DNA from: JAPOVO01 sp026708165
GTDB lineage: Bacteria > Chloroflexota > UBA11872 > VXNJ01
DNA length: 64,000 bases
Reading direction: 5' to 3'
NCBI GenBank assembly: GCA_965208775.1
Contig: OZ242360.1
Location: forward strand, 1,612,001 to 1,676,000
Below the pieces are notes generated by a model. That model ran no database searches, was not told the DNA's origin, and saw only the letters and a list, made by a program, of their open reading frames with translations. Of this stretch, positions 26,758-35,535 are shown piece after piece. How positions within the stretch are numbered: the stretch's first letter is position 1; each line of letters opens with the position of its first letter. Made by a program: the position numbers and the translations under genes.

Positions 26758-27141
26758 TTACGTCTGCATTAACTGGATCAGGTTGCCGCAGGTGTCGTCA
26801 AAGACGGCAATGGTGACGTTGCCTGCTTCCATTGGCTCCATCGTAAAGGCTACGCCCAGCGACTTGAGTTTCTCGTACTCTGCATGGATGTCCGTAACGC
26901 CGAAGGACTGCGCCGGGATGCCCTGGTCGAATAACCCTTTCTGATATGCCTGTGCCACCGGGTTTTCGTTCGGTTCAAGCAGAAGCTCGGTCCCATCCGG
27001 GTCTTCGGGCGAGACGACGGTAAGCCACTTGAATTCCCCTACGGGGACGTCATGCTTCTTCACAAAGCCGAGGGTCTCCGTGTAGAACTTCAGAGCTTTG
27101 TCCTGGTCACCTACGAAAACGCCGGTGAGTGTAATGCGCAT
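26758..27141 (-). CDS. VOC (glyoxalase/bleomycin-resistance fold) protein
   Basis: 127 residues made of two beta-alpha-beta-beta-beta modules: ITLTGVFVGDQDKALKFYTETLGF at the start, and FGVTDIHAEYEKLKSLGV plus FDDTCGNLIQLMQ at the end. Single-domain VOC proteins of this type are often annotated as glyoxalase-like; substrate unknown. It lies 27 bp downstream of an ArsR-type regulator on the same strand, an arrangement common for stress or xenobiotic response. Confidence 0.85.
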   Translation of the reverse strand: MRITLTGVFVGDQDKALKFYTETLGFVKKHDVPVGEFKWLTVVSPEDPDGTELLLEPNENPVAQAYQKGLFDQGIPAQSFGVTDIHAEYEKLKSLGVAFTMEPMEAGNVTIAVFDDTCGNLIQLMQT

Positions 27142-27168
27142 ATCTGGCCTCCTTTTCTCTTCATAGTG

Positions 27169-27441
27169 TCACTTGATCCATCGGTCCATGACAGTCCTGA
27201 GGGGTTCATTGTTGAAGACAAGCATCCGATACTTGCCGCGCTTCTCCGAGCTTATGAGCCCCGCTTTTTCCAGGACATCAACGTGCTTGGCCAAGGCCTG
27301 CCGGGAGATGGCGACATTGTGCCGCATGATCAATCGCGCCGTGAGCTCGTAGAACGTCTGCTCCTTGCGCTCAGAGAACTCGTCCAGCATCAACCTCCGT
27401 GTTGGGTCCGCGAGTGCCTTGAAGACCAGGTCCTTGTCCAT
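27169..27441 (-). CDS. ArsR-family winged-helix regulator
   Basis: 90 residues starting MDKDLVFKALADPTRRLMLDEF, the ArsR hallmark. The recognition helix region is SRQALAKHVDVLEKAGLI and the wing follows (RGKYRMLVF). There is no obvious metal-site Cys cluster, so it may sense something other than metals. It probably controls itself and the VOC gene. The open frame extends upstream, but homology begins at this ATG. Confidence 0.87.
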   Translation of the reverse strand: MDKDLVFKALADPTRRLMLDEFSERKEQTFYELTARLIMRHNVAISRQALAKHVDVLEKAGLISSEKRGKYRMLVFNNEPLRTVMDRWIK

Positions 27442-27830
27442 GCACGCATACAATACGCAACCATAGGGTTGCGCGTCAAGGAGCGATTCTCCGGGCTGAG
27501 AGGAACCACATCCCCAGCCATTTGCAGGAGTGCAGATAGCGAACACCCAGCCAAAAGCTTGCGGTACGGGACATTTTGGCCCACCGGAAGAGAGGCTCGG
27601 ACTCTCGGTCCTGGTGGTCACGAGGCTCACAGCCCGCCGAGCCAATGCTCAAAGACGGTTCTGTCTATCGTCAATATCGGCCCACCAGATTGGACGAGAT
27701 TCTTGACCTTCGCGCTAAAGTTCACCCTGGCAATGTAAACAGCCGTTGAGCTTGCCGGCCGGTCCATAGCGCCGTCCGCCGGGCCGCTGGAAGAGAGTCA
27801 CAGCGTCCCTCGATACGGAGGAGGCGAAGC
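27442..27830. other. intergenic stretch with a third att-like remnant
   Basis: 389 bases between the ArsR gene and the ThDP enzyme. The only recognised sequence is the short tRNA-3'-like remnant near 27679-27698. No gene is supported. The last 20 bases hold GGAGGAGG, the ribosome site of the next gene. Confidence 0.4.
27679..27698 (+). repeat. short att-like remnant of the tRNA-Ile 3' end
   Basis: GGCCCACCAGATTGGACGAG matches the tRNA end and its downstream flank (GGCCCACCAGATTTGGCACGAG at 24525) apart from two gaps. This suggests the original sequence downstream of the tRNA now lies 3.1 kb away. Confidence 0.5.
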
Positions 27831-29519
27831 TTGGTCAAATTGAGCGGAGGGGAAGCACTTGCCAAATCCCTTGTAAGGGAAGGCGTAGAGGTCGTATTCG
27901 GCATACCGGGAATACAGATCTACGGCATTGTCGCTGCGATTCGGGACGAGCCTGGCATTCGCATGATCACCACGCGGCACGAACAGGCGACGACGTACAT
28001 GGCCGACGGCTACGCCCGCGCGTCGGGTGAGCCGGGGGTCGCGCTGGTGGTCCCGGGCGTCGGTCTCTACAACGCGGCTCCCGGCCTGACGAACGCATAC
28101 TCCCGCTCCGCGCCGGTTCTCCTCATCGCGGGCCAGATTCCGCGCGGCGCCATCGGCAAGAACCTTGGGGTCGTGCACGAGATCGCGGACCAGCCCGGCA
28201 CCGTGCGCTCCGTGACCAAGTGGCAGCGACAGGCTTCCAGGCCCCGCGAAGTTCCGGACGCCGTATTCGAAGCGTTCCGGCAGATGCGCACGGGCCGTCC
28301 CCGTCCCGTTCTCATCGAGATGCCACCCGAAGCCGGGGTGGAGCGAGAAGAGGTTGAGCTGCGGAGTCCGGCCCGCATCTCTCGAATCGTGCCCAGCCCG
28401 GAAGACCTTCGGGAGGCCGCCGAGGTCATCTCGAAATCCGCCATACCCCTGATTTACGCGGGGGGTGGCGTGGCGCGGTCCGACGCGGAACAGGCCCTTG
28501 TCAAGCTGGCCGAGGCGACGAACATACCCGTTGTCGTGTCCAGCGGCGGCAAGGGCGTCATCCCCGACAGCCATCCGCTGTCATACGGCTCTTGCTTCAG
28601 TCCGAGGGGCGACAGGCAGGAGATGAACCAGCTCTACGAGGTGATGCAGTCCGCCGACGTGGTACTCGGGATCGGCTCGCGCTTCTCGCTGGGCAATCCC
28701 GCCGGCGAGGCGTGCACGCTGGTGAACATCAACATAGACGACGCGGAGCTCACCAAGGTGCAGTCCAACACAATTCCCCTGCACGGCGACGCCAGGGCGA
28801 CGATAGAGGCGTTGCTTCCATATCTCATCAAGGCCGGAGCAGGAGAGCGTCCGTCGCCTGCCGAGGCGGTGAGTGCCGCCCGGAGTCTGATCGCCTACCA
28901 TGACATTCAGCTCAAGGAGCCGCAGTATGCGGTCCTGGAGGCTATGCAGGGGGGCATCCCGGAGGACGCCTTCACAATCTGGGACATTACCCAGTTCGGC
29001 TACTACGCCCGGACCCACTGGCAGGTGAATCGCCCGAAAACGTACATGGACTCCGGCTACTCGTTCAATCTCGGCTACGCTTTCCCGACTGCTCTGGGAG
29101 TCAAAGTCGCAAAGCCCGACCGCCCCGCAGTCTGCCTGACCGGAGACGGCGGGTTCATGTTCAACTCGTCCGAGCTTTCAACGGCTGTCCAGTACGGCAT
29201 TAACCTCGTGACGGTGGTCTTCAGGAACGACTCCTACGGCAACGTGGCCCGTGATCTGGAGGATGCGTTTGGCGGCGCGTACGGGACCGACCTGCACAAC
29301 CCGGACTTCGTGAGGTTCGCCGAGGCGTTCGGTGCGGTCGGCATGAGGGCAAGCGATCCGACCGAGCTCGAAACGCTCATTCCGCTGGCGTTGGAGCTGC
29401 AGGCTCCGGTGATCATCGACGTGCCGTTCGGAGAGATGCCGATACCCCGCGCCCCGCAGTTCGCGCCGTATTACAGCCTGCCGTGGACCATGCCCCAGGA
29501 GGGATTGATCCAGTCCTGA
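27831..29519 (+). CDS. ThDP-dependent enzyme, acetolactate synthase-like
   Basis: 562 residues in three domains: the N-terminal PYR domain with the catalytic Glu in TTRHEQATTYMADGYARA near residue 50, a central FAD/Rossmann-like domain (LIYAGGGVARSDA), and the PP domain with the ThDP/Mg motif GDGGFMFNSSELSTA ending in ND. It starts at TTG, with GGAGGAGG well placed. Substrate may be a 2-oxo acid (synthase, decarboxylase or oxalyl-CoA-like). There is no small regulatory subunit, so it is probably not the biosynthetic IlvB. Confidence 0.88.
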   Translation: MVKLSGGEALAKSLVREGVEVVFGIPGIQIYGIVAAIRDEPGIRMITTRHEQATTYMADGYARASGEPGVALVVPGVGLYNAAPGLTNAYSRSAPVLLIAGQIPRGAIGKNLGVVHEIADQPGTVRSVTKWQRQASRPREVPDAVFEAFRQMRTGRPRPVLIEMPPEAGVEREEVELRSPARISRIVPSPEDLREAAEVISKSAIPLIYAGGGVARSDAEQALVKLAEATNIPVVVSSGGKGVIPDSHPLSYGSCFSPRGDRQEMNQLYEVMQSADVVLGIGSRFSLGNPAGEACTLVNINIDDAELTKVQSNTIPLHGDARATIEALLPYLIKAGAGERPSPAEAVSAARSLIAYHDIQLKEPQYAVLEAMQGGIPEDAFTIWDITQFGYYARTHWQVNRPKTYMDSGYSFNLGYAFPTALGVKVAKPDRPAVCLTGDGGFMFNSSELSTAVQYGINLVTVVFRNDSYGNVARDLEDAFGGAYGTDLHNPDFVRFAEAFGAVGMRASDPTELETLIPLALELQAPVIIDVPFGEMPIPRAPQFAPYYSLPWTMPQEGLIQS

Positions 29520-29881
29520 CGCGCTGCTGAAGACGCGGGCGGGATAGCCGTCCGACCGGTCCCCGAGAATCGGTCGAGCGCGGCTGACGCGCGGTTGATT
29601 ACCGGACCTTCGAGTCTCGAACGGACCCGACCGAGTCAGGTCGCGGAGGGAGCTGGAAGATGCCGGCGTCGGGTCTGAGATCAGGTAATTTCTTAACATT
29701 TGCGGTTCACAATACCCTCGAAGAAACGGGGTTTTCGTGGGCGGGGACCTGAAGCCGGCACATAATCAGAGGCGGCCATTCTTCATCATGAATGTCAACG
29801 GGTCGCGGTTGCGTATCCTGTCGCAAGTCACGCCCTGGGATTGGTTGGCTTTCTCAGTTTCGCTTGAAGGAGTCGGAAGTA
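29520..29881. other. intergenic stretch, nothing recognised
   Basis: No frame with recognisable motifs and no RNA structure that I can name. It includes an AT-rich patch near 29690-29710 (TTTCTTAACATTTGCGG) that could be promoter sequence for the DUF418 gene. Confidence 0.4.
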
Positions 29882-31051
29882 TTGGCGGTACGTGCCGAGA
29901 AGGCTGATTCGGGGCCGGTTCGGGGGTCGGAGCGGATAACGAGCCTCGACCTGATTCGCGGGGTCGCGGTGCTGGGCATTCTGCTGATGAACGCCGTTAA
30001 CTTCAAGCTCGGCGACGCGCCTTACTCCAACCTGAGCGCGGGCGGCTCGGAGTCGTGGCTTGACTGGGCCGTGGGCATCCTGGGCGAGGTGTTCATTGAC
30101 CAGAAGTTCATGGGGCTGTTTTCGCTGCTGTTCGGCGCGGGGATGATTCTCTTCATCGACCGCGCCAGCCGGAAGGGTAGGCGCGCGGTCAAGCTGAACC
30201 TGTGGCGAAACGCGCTGCTGCTCCTCATCGGAATCCTCCACTTCCAGTTATGGGCCGGCGACGTGCTGATGGTCTATGCAATCTCGTCGCTATTTCTGAT
30301 CGCCCTGCGGAAGCTGCCGAACCGGCTGCTGATCTCCATTGGGGTTGCGGTGTTCGCGCTGTCTGTCGGGTGTTCGCTGCTGGCACAGTACATCGCGGAC
30401 ACGACCAGCGCGTCGCTTGCCGGACTCTGGACGCCGGGCGAGATCTCGGACGAGGAAGTTTTAGGGCTTCCGGTACTGCTGGGCTTTTTCCTACGCGGGC
30501 TGGGGCTGATTCTCGTGGGCGCGGGCCTGTATCGCACCGGCTTTATGAACGGCGGCTTGCCTGCGAGGACGTATCGACGGGCCGCAATGGTCGGGCTTGG
30601 CGTGGGACTGCCGCTCGCGGCGGCGGGCGTAATAGTTACCGCGGTGAACGACTACTCCCGCGAGGTCGCGTTTGTCGGCCAGATTCCCAATACGATTGGC
30701 ACAATTCCCGCCTCGCTGGGGTATATGAGTCTGATCATTCTCTGGAACAACGGCGCGGACAACCGGCTGAAGGGGCGGCTGCGCGCGGTCGGGAGAATGG
30801 CGCTGACCAACTACCTGACGCAGACGGTGCTGGGGGTGCTTGTCTTGACGATCCTGTTGGGCAATGTCGACTTCGTGAACCGAAGCGCCATCCTGGTGTT
30901 CGTGTTCGCGGTCTGGGCGCTGCAGCTGTGGTGGTCGCGCGCGTGGCAGAGCCGGTTCGTGTACGGCCCCGCGGAGTGGCTCTGGCGGGTGGCTACGTAT
31001 CGACGCGGGCAGCCACTTCGCCGCCGCAGGGAAGCGCGGGGCGCGGCTTAG
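29882..31051 (+). CDS. DUF418-family polytopic membrane protein
   Basis: 389 residues. LDLIRGVAVLGILLMN opens the first helix and is the family hallmark. GLFSLLFGAGM in the next helices and GRMALTNYLTQT near the C-terminus also match the YeiB/DUF418 family. About ten membrane helices. Function unknown. The chosen start is a TTG with AAGGAG upstream; the frame extends 30 codons further without homology. Confidence 0.83.
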   Translation: MAVRAEKADSGPVRGSERITSLDLIRGVAVLGILLMNAVNFKLGDAPYSNLSAGGSESWLDWAVGILGEVFIDQKFMGLFSLLFGAGMILFIDRASRKGRRAVKLNLWRNALLLLIGILHFQLWAGDVLMVYAISSLFLIALRKLPNRLLISIGVAVFALSVGCSLLAQYIADTTSASLAGLWTPGEISDEEVLGLPVLLGFFLRGLGLILVGAGLYRTGFMNGGLPARTYRRAAMVGLGVGLPLAAAGVIVTAVNDYSREVAFVGQIPNTIGTIPASLGYMSLIILWNNGADNRLKGRLRAVGRMALTNYLTQTVLGVLVLTILLGNVDFVNRSAILVFVFAVWALQLWWSRAWQSRFVYGPAEWLWRVATYRRGQPLRRRREARGAA

Positions 31052-31170
31052 GGAAGGGTCGACTCCTGCGGAGCGGAGCGGGACGGTTCTCTGACTGAGC
31101 GTGGCGGCGTTTCAATCTTCCACAGCGCCATGGATGTGGAGCATCACACCGGGGCTAATTGAAGTGGGGC

Positions 31171-31207
31171 TAACATAGCGCGTGGTTGAAACCTTTAGGG
31201 CAGGTCA
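31171..31207 (+). promoter_or_regulatory. conserved upstream element (TAACATAGC...GGGCAGGTCA), copy C
   Basis: TAACATAGC is followed by an 18-base spacer and then GGGCAGGTCA. Two other copies occur at 41637 and at 45111 (minus). TAACAT could be the -10 box; the second half would then lie in the leader. It is about 80 bp before a YIP1 gene. Confidence 0.55.
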
Positions 31208-31285
31208 CGAGTACCATGTCGCGGAAGCGACGGCGGGCTTTGCCGACCGTGCCCAGTGGCGTTCATGCCGAAGTGGAGTGACTGA

Positions 31286-31810
31286 ATGATTGACAGGATG
31301 CTGGGCGCCGCCCGCTTGAGTGCCGACACGTACGAGGAGGTCGAGAGGGACCGCAGCGCCACCGGTCAGGCGCTGCTCATAGTGGTGCTCGTCACGCTCG
31401 CCAGTTTCGTTGGCCAGATGCTGGCCGGTGAGGAAGTCGACGTGGTGAGGGGACTCGTCCTGGGCGTCGTACGCGGAGTGGTGAGCTGGGCGCTGTGGGC
31501 GCTGTTCACATGGCTGATCGGCGCAACGATACTGAGAACAGAACACACCGAAGCCGATTGGGGGCAACTGGCCCGGGGCACGGGATTCGCCCAAACCCCG
31601 GGGCTTCTGAATGTGATCACCTTCCTACCGGGGATCGGTTTAGTCATCGCGCTGCTGACGTTCGTGTGGACGATCGCGGGAATGGTGGTTGCCGTCCGGC
31701 AGTGCCTGGACTACTCGTCGACACTGCGGGCGTTTTTCGTAATTCTGCTCGCGTTTATACCAGTGCTTATCTTGAACGCAATCATATTCACGCTGACAGG
31801 CGGGAGCTAG
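31286..31810 (+). CDS. YIP1-family membrane protein
   Basis: 174 residues with five hydrophobic helices: a first helix at LLIVVLVTLASFVGQM, LFTWLIGATIL with the following GQLARGTGFAQTPGLL (typical of the Yip1 domain), and a last helix FFVILLAFIPVLILNAII. Function is unknown in bacteria. A conserved upstream element precedes it, and three bases separate it from the next gene, so they are co-transcribed. Confidence 0.78.
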   Translation: MIDRMLGAARLSADTYEEVERDRSATGQALLIVVLVTLASFVGQMLAGEEVDVVRGLVLGVVRGVVSWALWALFTWLIGATILRTEHTEADWGQLARGTGFAQTPGLLNVITFLPGIGLVIALLTFVWTIAGMVVAVRQCLDYSSTLRAFFVILLAFIPVLILNAIIFTLTGGS

Positions 31811-31813
31811 GGC

Positions 31814-32656
31814 TTGACCGGCACGGCTTCCAAGAAGTCCGCGAGGGGCGCAAAAGCGCGCAAGGCGGCGGGAAAGTCGTCGGGCCGCTCGACCGCGTCC
31901 AAGAAGATCGACAAGATGATCGCGGACCTGGACGACTGGAGAAGCGGGATGCTGGCCGAGGTCCGCAGGCTGATCCGGGAGGCCGACCCCGAAGCGGTCG
32001 AGCAATGGAAGTGGATGGGCTCGCCGGCGTGGTCGCACGACGGGGTCTTCGCTGTCGCCAAACCTCTCAAGGGAAAGGTGAGGGTGACGTTCGCGCACGG
32101 GTCGGCGCTCGCCGATCGGAACAAGCTATTCAACGTGACCCCGGCGGGTAACACGTGGCGGGCGATAGACCTTCGCGAGGGAGACGAGATAGACGCTGCC
32201 GCGTTCGAGGAGTTGGTGCTCGAAGCGGTGACCTACAACTCCACGCAGCCGAAGAAGCCGGTCCTGCTGTCGGGCGGCAACCCACAGATTCCCAAGGGCG
32301 ACGGCGACGCTCCGGTGCAGGCATATATCGCGGCCATGCCCGGCTGGAAGAGCGACGTAGGGCGCCGCATCGACGACCTAATCGTGCGAGCCGTGCCGCA
32401 GGTGCGCAAGGCCGTCAGGTGGAACTCGCCGTGGTACGGCATCGAGGGCGAGGGTTGGTTCCTGAGCTATCACGTCTTGACCCGCTACGTGAAGGTGACC
32501 TTCGTCAATGGCGCGTCGCTGCGACCTGCCCCGCCGGGCTCAGGCAAGGTCGAGGACGCGCGCTGGATCAACATCCGAGAGGGCGAGCTGGACGAGGAGC
32601 AGATGACGGAGTGGGTCCGGCAGGCGGCCGCCCTGCCCGGCTGGCGCGGGTTCTGA
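31814..32656 (+). CDS. tandem DUF1801 (YdhG-like) protein
   Basis: 280 residues with a Lys/Ala/Ser-rich N-terminus (residues 1-32), then two copies of a DUF1801-like fold. Copy 1 is at ~33-140 (EQWKWMGSPAWSHDGVF, VRVTFAHGSAL, WRAIDLREGDEID) and copy 2 at ~165-280 (VRWNSPWYGIEGEGWF, VKVTFVNGASLRP, WINIREGELDE). The repeated motifs line up in order, so this is an internal duplication. The TTG start has GGGAG nearby. Function unknown; single-domain relatives are linked to DNA damage or stress in databases without firm evidence. Confidence 0.78.
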   Translation: MTGTASKKSARGAKARKAAGKSSGRSTASKKIDKMIADLDDWRSGMLAEVRRLIREADPEAVEQWKWMGSPAWSHDGVFAVAKPLKGKVRVTFAHGSALADRNKLFNVTPAGNTWRAIDLREGDEIDAAAFEELVLEAVTYNSTQPKKPVLLSGGNPQIPKGDGDAPVQAYIAAMPGWKSDVGRRIDDLIVRAVPQVRKAVRWNSPWYGIEGEGWFLSYHVLTRYVKVTFVNGASLRPAPPGSGKVEDARWINIREGELDEEQMTEWVRQAAALPGWRGF

Positions 32657-32846
32657 CAACCATATTCGGGGACCGAGCCTGTGCCCCGCCTTCTCTTCTC
32701 GGGGGCACACGACTTGCGGGCTCGGGCCGCAGCCATCTACGGCGTCGAACGGGTATTGACCTCCGAGCCAAAAGCCGGCAGAAGTCCCGGCGAAGATGGG
32801 GCCGCGACATGGCGGATCCACAAGACCCAAAAGAACGGAGACCGCA

Positions 32847-33392
32847 TTGACTCAACAACCCCGATTCACCATACGCCCCGCCACAGCGGCCGACGTACCC
32901 CGGCTTCTGGCATTTATCCACGGCATAGCGGAGTACGAGCATCTGACACACCAGGTGACGGCGACGGAGGAGGACCTGCTGGCGTCGCTGTTTGGCGACC
33001 AGCCGGCGGCCGAGGCGCTGCTGGCGTTCGCGGATGAGGAGCCCGCGGGATTCGCCGTCTACTTCCACACCTACTCCACGTTCCTGGCCCGGCGGGGCAT
33101 GTACCTGGAGGACCTCTACGTGTCCCCTGAATACCGACGCCGTGGTCTGGGCACGCTGCTACTGCGGCGGGTGGCAGCCATCGCGGCGGAGCGCGCATGC
33201 GGTCGTTTCGAATGGATGGCGCTGGACTGGAACACGGATGCCCACCGCTTCTACGAAGACTTGGGAGCCGAGATGCTATCGGAATGGCGCCTCTTCCGCG
33301 TGCAGGGCGATGCCCTGCGCCAGCTTGCGGAGGGCTCGGGCACGTCGACGTCGCCTGCTACGGGAACCACGTCACATCCATCATCTTCCTGA
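32847..33392 (+). CDS. SSAT-like GNAT acetyltransferase (diamine N-acetyltransferase type)
   Basis: 181 residues. IRPATAADVPRLLAFI, the EYEHLTHQVTATEEDL segment, the acetyl-CoA loop SPEYRRRGLGTLLLRRV and MALDWNTDAHRFYEDLGA match the spermidine/spermine acetyltransferase branch of GNATs. Polyamines or thialysine-like amines are the usual substrates. The TTG start with ACGGAG upstream fits the start of homology. Confidence 0.82.
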   Translation: MTQQPRFTIRPATAADVPRLLAFIHGIAEYEHLTHQVTATEEDLLASLFGDQPAAEALLAFADEEPAGFAVYFHTYSTFLARRGMYLEDLYVSPEYRRRGLGTLLLRRVAAIAAERACGRFEWMALDWNTDAHRFYEDLGAEMLSEWRLFRVQGDALRQLAEGSGTSTSPATGTTSHPSSS

Positions 33393-33419
33393 AACGTGTC
33401 TCGTGCCGCTTTGACGAAG

Positions 33420-34091
33420 ATGTCGAGCACGCCAAGCCTCCATCTAAAGACTTTGTTCCTGCTTGATGGCGACGGCCGTATCAGCGGGACAAATGAGCCA
33501 GAACCAAGCCCGGGGCCGCTGTTTTCGCTCATCCGGGGAAAGGCAAGCCGCGCCTGGGCTGTGAGAGCGGACGTAGCGCCGGATATAGCCGATGAGCTTG
33601 CCAGTCTCGCTCGGCAAGAGCCGCCGGTTTCAAACTTCCGGTGCGCTCCCGTATATGCCGATCAGTACATGTCCCTGGTCAAAGGCGAAGTTGACTCTGG
33701 ACAGGCATTCCAATTCCCGGAGGACATCGCTAAACCCTGCGGCGCAGTATTCATTGAGGACGTACATCTGCTCGACCACCACTTCTCCGGATGGAAGGCC
33801 AGCGAGATTCCAGATCGGACGCCTATCGTTGCGTTGGTGGAGGAAGGACGCGCAGTGAGTGTTTGCTTCTCCGCGCGGCGCTCCAACGTGGCGGCGGAAG
33901 CTGGACTCGAAACAGCATTGGGATTTCGTGGGCGCGGACTCGGCCCGCGAGTAGCCGCTGCCTGGGCAATTGCGATTCGAGCGTCTGGCCGCGTGCCACT
34001 GTACAGTACGTCGTGGTCGAACGACGCCTCTTTGGCGGTCGCCCGCAAACTGGGCCTCGTCACGTATGCCAGCACATGGAGCATCTCTTAG
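33420..34091 (+). CDS. GNAT-like acetyltransferase
   Basis: About 223 residues. The C-terminal part has the GNAT signature GFRGRGLGPRVAAAWA (acetyl-CoA loop) followed by LYSTSWSNDASLAVARKLGL, typical of the family. The N-terminal ~130 residues are less conserved. The start is uncertain: a GTG at 33396 is also possible. It follows the SSAT-like gene directly, but its start context is weak. Substrate unknown. Confidence 0.7.
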   Translation: MSSTPSLHLKTLFLLDGDGRISGTNEPEPSPGPLFSLIRGKASRAWAVRADVAPDIADELASLARQEPPVSNFRCAPVYADQYMSLVKGEVDSGQAFQFPEDIAKPCGAVFIEDVHLLDHHFSGWKASEIPDRTPIVALVEEGRAVSVCFSARRSNVAAEAGLETALGFRGRGLGPRVAAAWAIAIRASGRVPLYSTSWSNDASLAVARKLGLVTYASTWSIS

Positions 34092-34344
34092 AGCTGGCAA
34101 GAAGCTGTTTCGATGCTCGACTGGGCTCTCACTAGGGAGTCTGTATCAAGACCTCCCACTAGAAAACTCGCAACTCAGTACGCTCAGGTCAACCACTTCT
34201 TGTCCGATTTGGGTCGTTCGTCAATGCTGAACAGCGGTGGCGGCCATGATAGATGTGTGCGGCGGGAGTGTTACCGTTCCGGGGCTATCTGGCTAGTCAA
34301 CCGATACGAAGAGTCGACCAGTCATTTTCGAGCAGGGAAGGGAC

Positions 34345-35037
34345 ATGCTTGATTTCGACCGCTTCGAATGGCTGAGCTTCGACTGCTACGGGACCCTGGT
34401 CGATTGGGAGACGGGCATTTCGAGGGCCGTCGCCGGGGTGCTGGAGTCCCACGGAATGCAAAAGTCCAGGGGGGAAATTCTCGCCCTGTTCGCGGACGCC
34501 GAGCCGAAGGTGCAGCGGTCGCAAGACTACATGGAGTACCGGCGCGTCTTGCGCGAGGTAATGGCGACGATCGGGACTCAACTTGGCTTCGAATGCACCG
34601 AGCCGGAGCTGGAATGCCTGGCGGTCTCCTTGCCCGGCTGGCCGGTCTTCCCGGACGTCATCGGCGCGCTGACTGAGCTGAAAACGCGCTACAAGCTCGC
34701 CGTGATCTCGAACGTGGACGACGACCTGTTCGCCGGGACGGCCGAGCCGCTGGGCGTCGACTTCGACGCCGTTATCACCGCGGAGCAGGTCCGGAGCTAC
34801 AAGCCCAGCCTGCGCAACTTCAACGCCGCCGCCCGGCGAATGGCGGTCGAAAGGCAGAGATGGCTGCACGTCGCGGAGAGCCTCTACCATGACATCGCGC
34901 CGGCCAACCGGCTTGGCATCGCGTGCGTGTGGGTCAACCGCGCGAATCGGGGAGGCGGAACTCGCGGCGCGGACGCGGTTCCCGACCTGGTCGTCCCCGA
35001 TCTGGCAACCCTCGCGAGGATGACGTGCCCGGCTTGA
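34345..35037 (+). CDS. HAD hydrolase, haloacid dehalogenase type II-like
   Basis: 230 residues. Motif I nucleophile is in LSFDCYGTLVDWE, motif II in AVISNVDDDL, motif III Lys in VRSYKPS and motif IV in YHDIAPANRLG. The overall layout is like L-2-haloacid dehalogenases and related small-molecule phosphatases. GGGAAGGG precedes the ATG. The real substrate cannot be told from sequence. Confidence 0.85.
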   Translation: MLDFDRFEWLSFDCYGTLVDWETGISRAVAGVLESHGMQKSRGEILALFADAEPKVQRSQDYMEYRRVLREVMATIGTQLGFECTEPELECLAVSLPGWPVFPDVIGALTELKTRYKLAVISNVDDDLFAGTAEPLGVDFDAVITAEQVRSYKPSLRNFNAAARRMAVERQRWLHVAESLYHDIAPANRLGIACVWVNRANRGGGTRGADAVPDLVVPDLATLARMTCPA

Positions 35038-35091
35038 CCGCCGCCCGCAGAGAGCGGCAGAGCGCAAGTTGAGTTCGGGAGGACGATCTGA

Positions 35092-35535
35092 ATGACAACG
35101 AACAGAAGCATCTTCGTGAACCTCCCGGTAAAGGAACTCGACCGACCGGTCGAGTTCTTCACGTCGCTGGGGTTCGAGTTCAATCCCGAGTTCACCAACG
35201 AAGTCGCCACCTGCATGATCATCGACGAGAACATATTTGCAATGCTCCTGTCGGAGAGCTTCTTCAGCGGATTCATACCGGGCAGGCGGATAGCCGACAC
35301 GTCGGATACCACGGAGGTGCTCGTAGCCCTGTTCCTCAATGACAGAGATGAAGCGGACGAGATGATCCGAAGTGCCGTGGCGGCGGGAGGAACGAAGTTC
35401 AGAGAGATCGAGGAATTCCAGGGGATGTACGGTGGGGCCTTCCAGGACCTCGACGGGCACATTTGGGAGATCGGTCACATGAGCCAGGCCGCAGCTTCGG
35501 CGGACGCCGAAGGGAACGAGGATGAGTCACGATGA
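35092..35535 (+). CDS. VOC-family protein
   Basis: 147 residues: IFVNLPVKELDRPVEFFTSLGFEF and a second module with GAFQDLDGHIWEIGHM. It resembles the glyoxalase-like proteins found beside PhnB-type genes. It overlaps the next gene by four bases (ATGA), so the two are translated together. Confidence 0.83.
   Translation: MTTNRSIFVNLPVKELDRPVEFFTSLGFEFNPEFTNEVATCMIIDENIFAMLLSESFFSGFIPGRRIADTSDTTEVLVALFLNDRDEADEMIRSAVAAGGTKFREIEEFQGMYGGAFQDLDGHIWEIGHMSQAAASADAEGNEDESR

Noticed and set aside
24614..27441. A new integrative element with its own recombinase
   Set aside because: No integrase, excisionase or replication gene was found between the repeats; only ATPase, VOC and ArsR genes are present.
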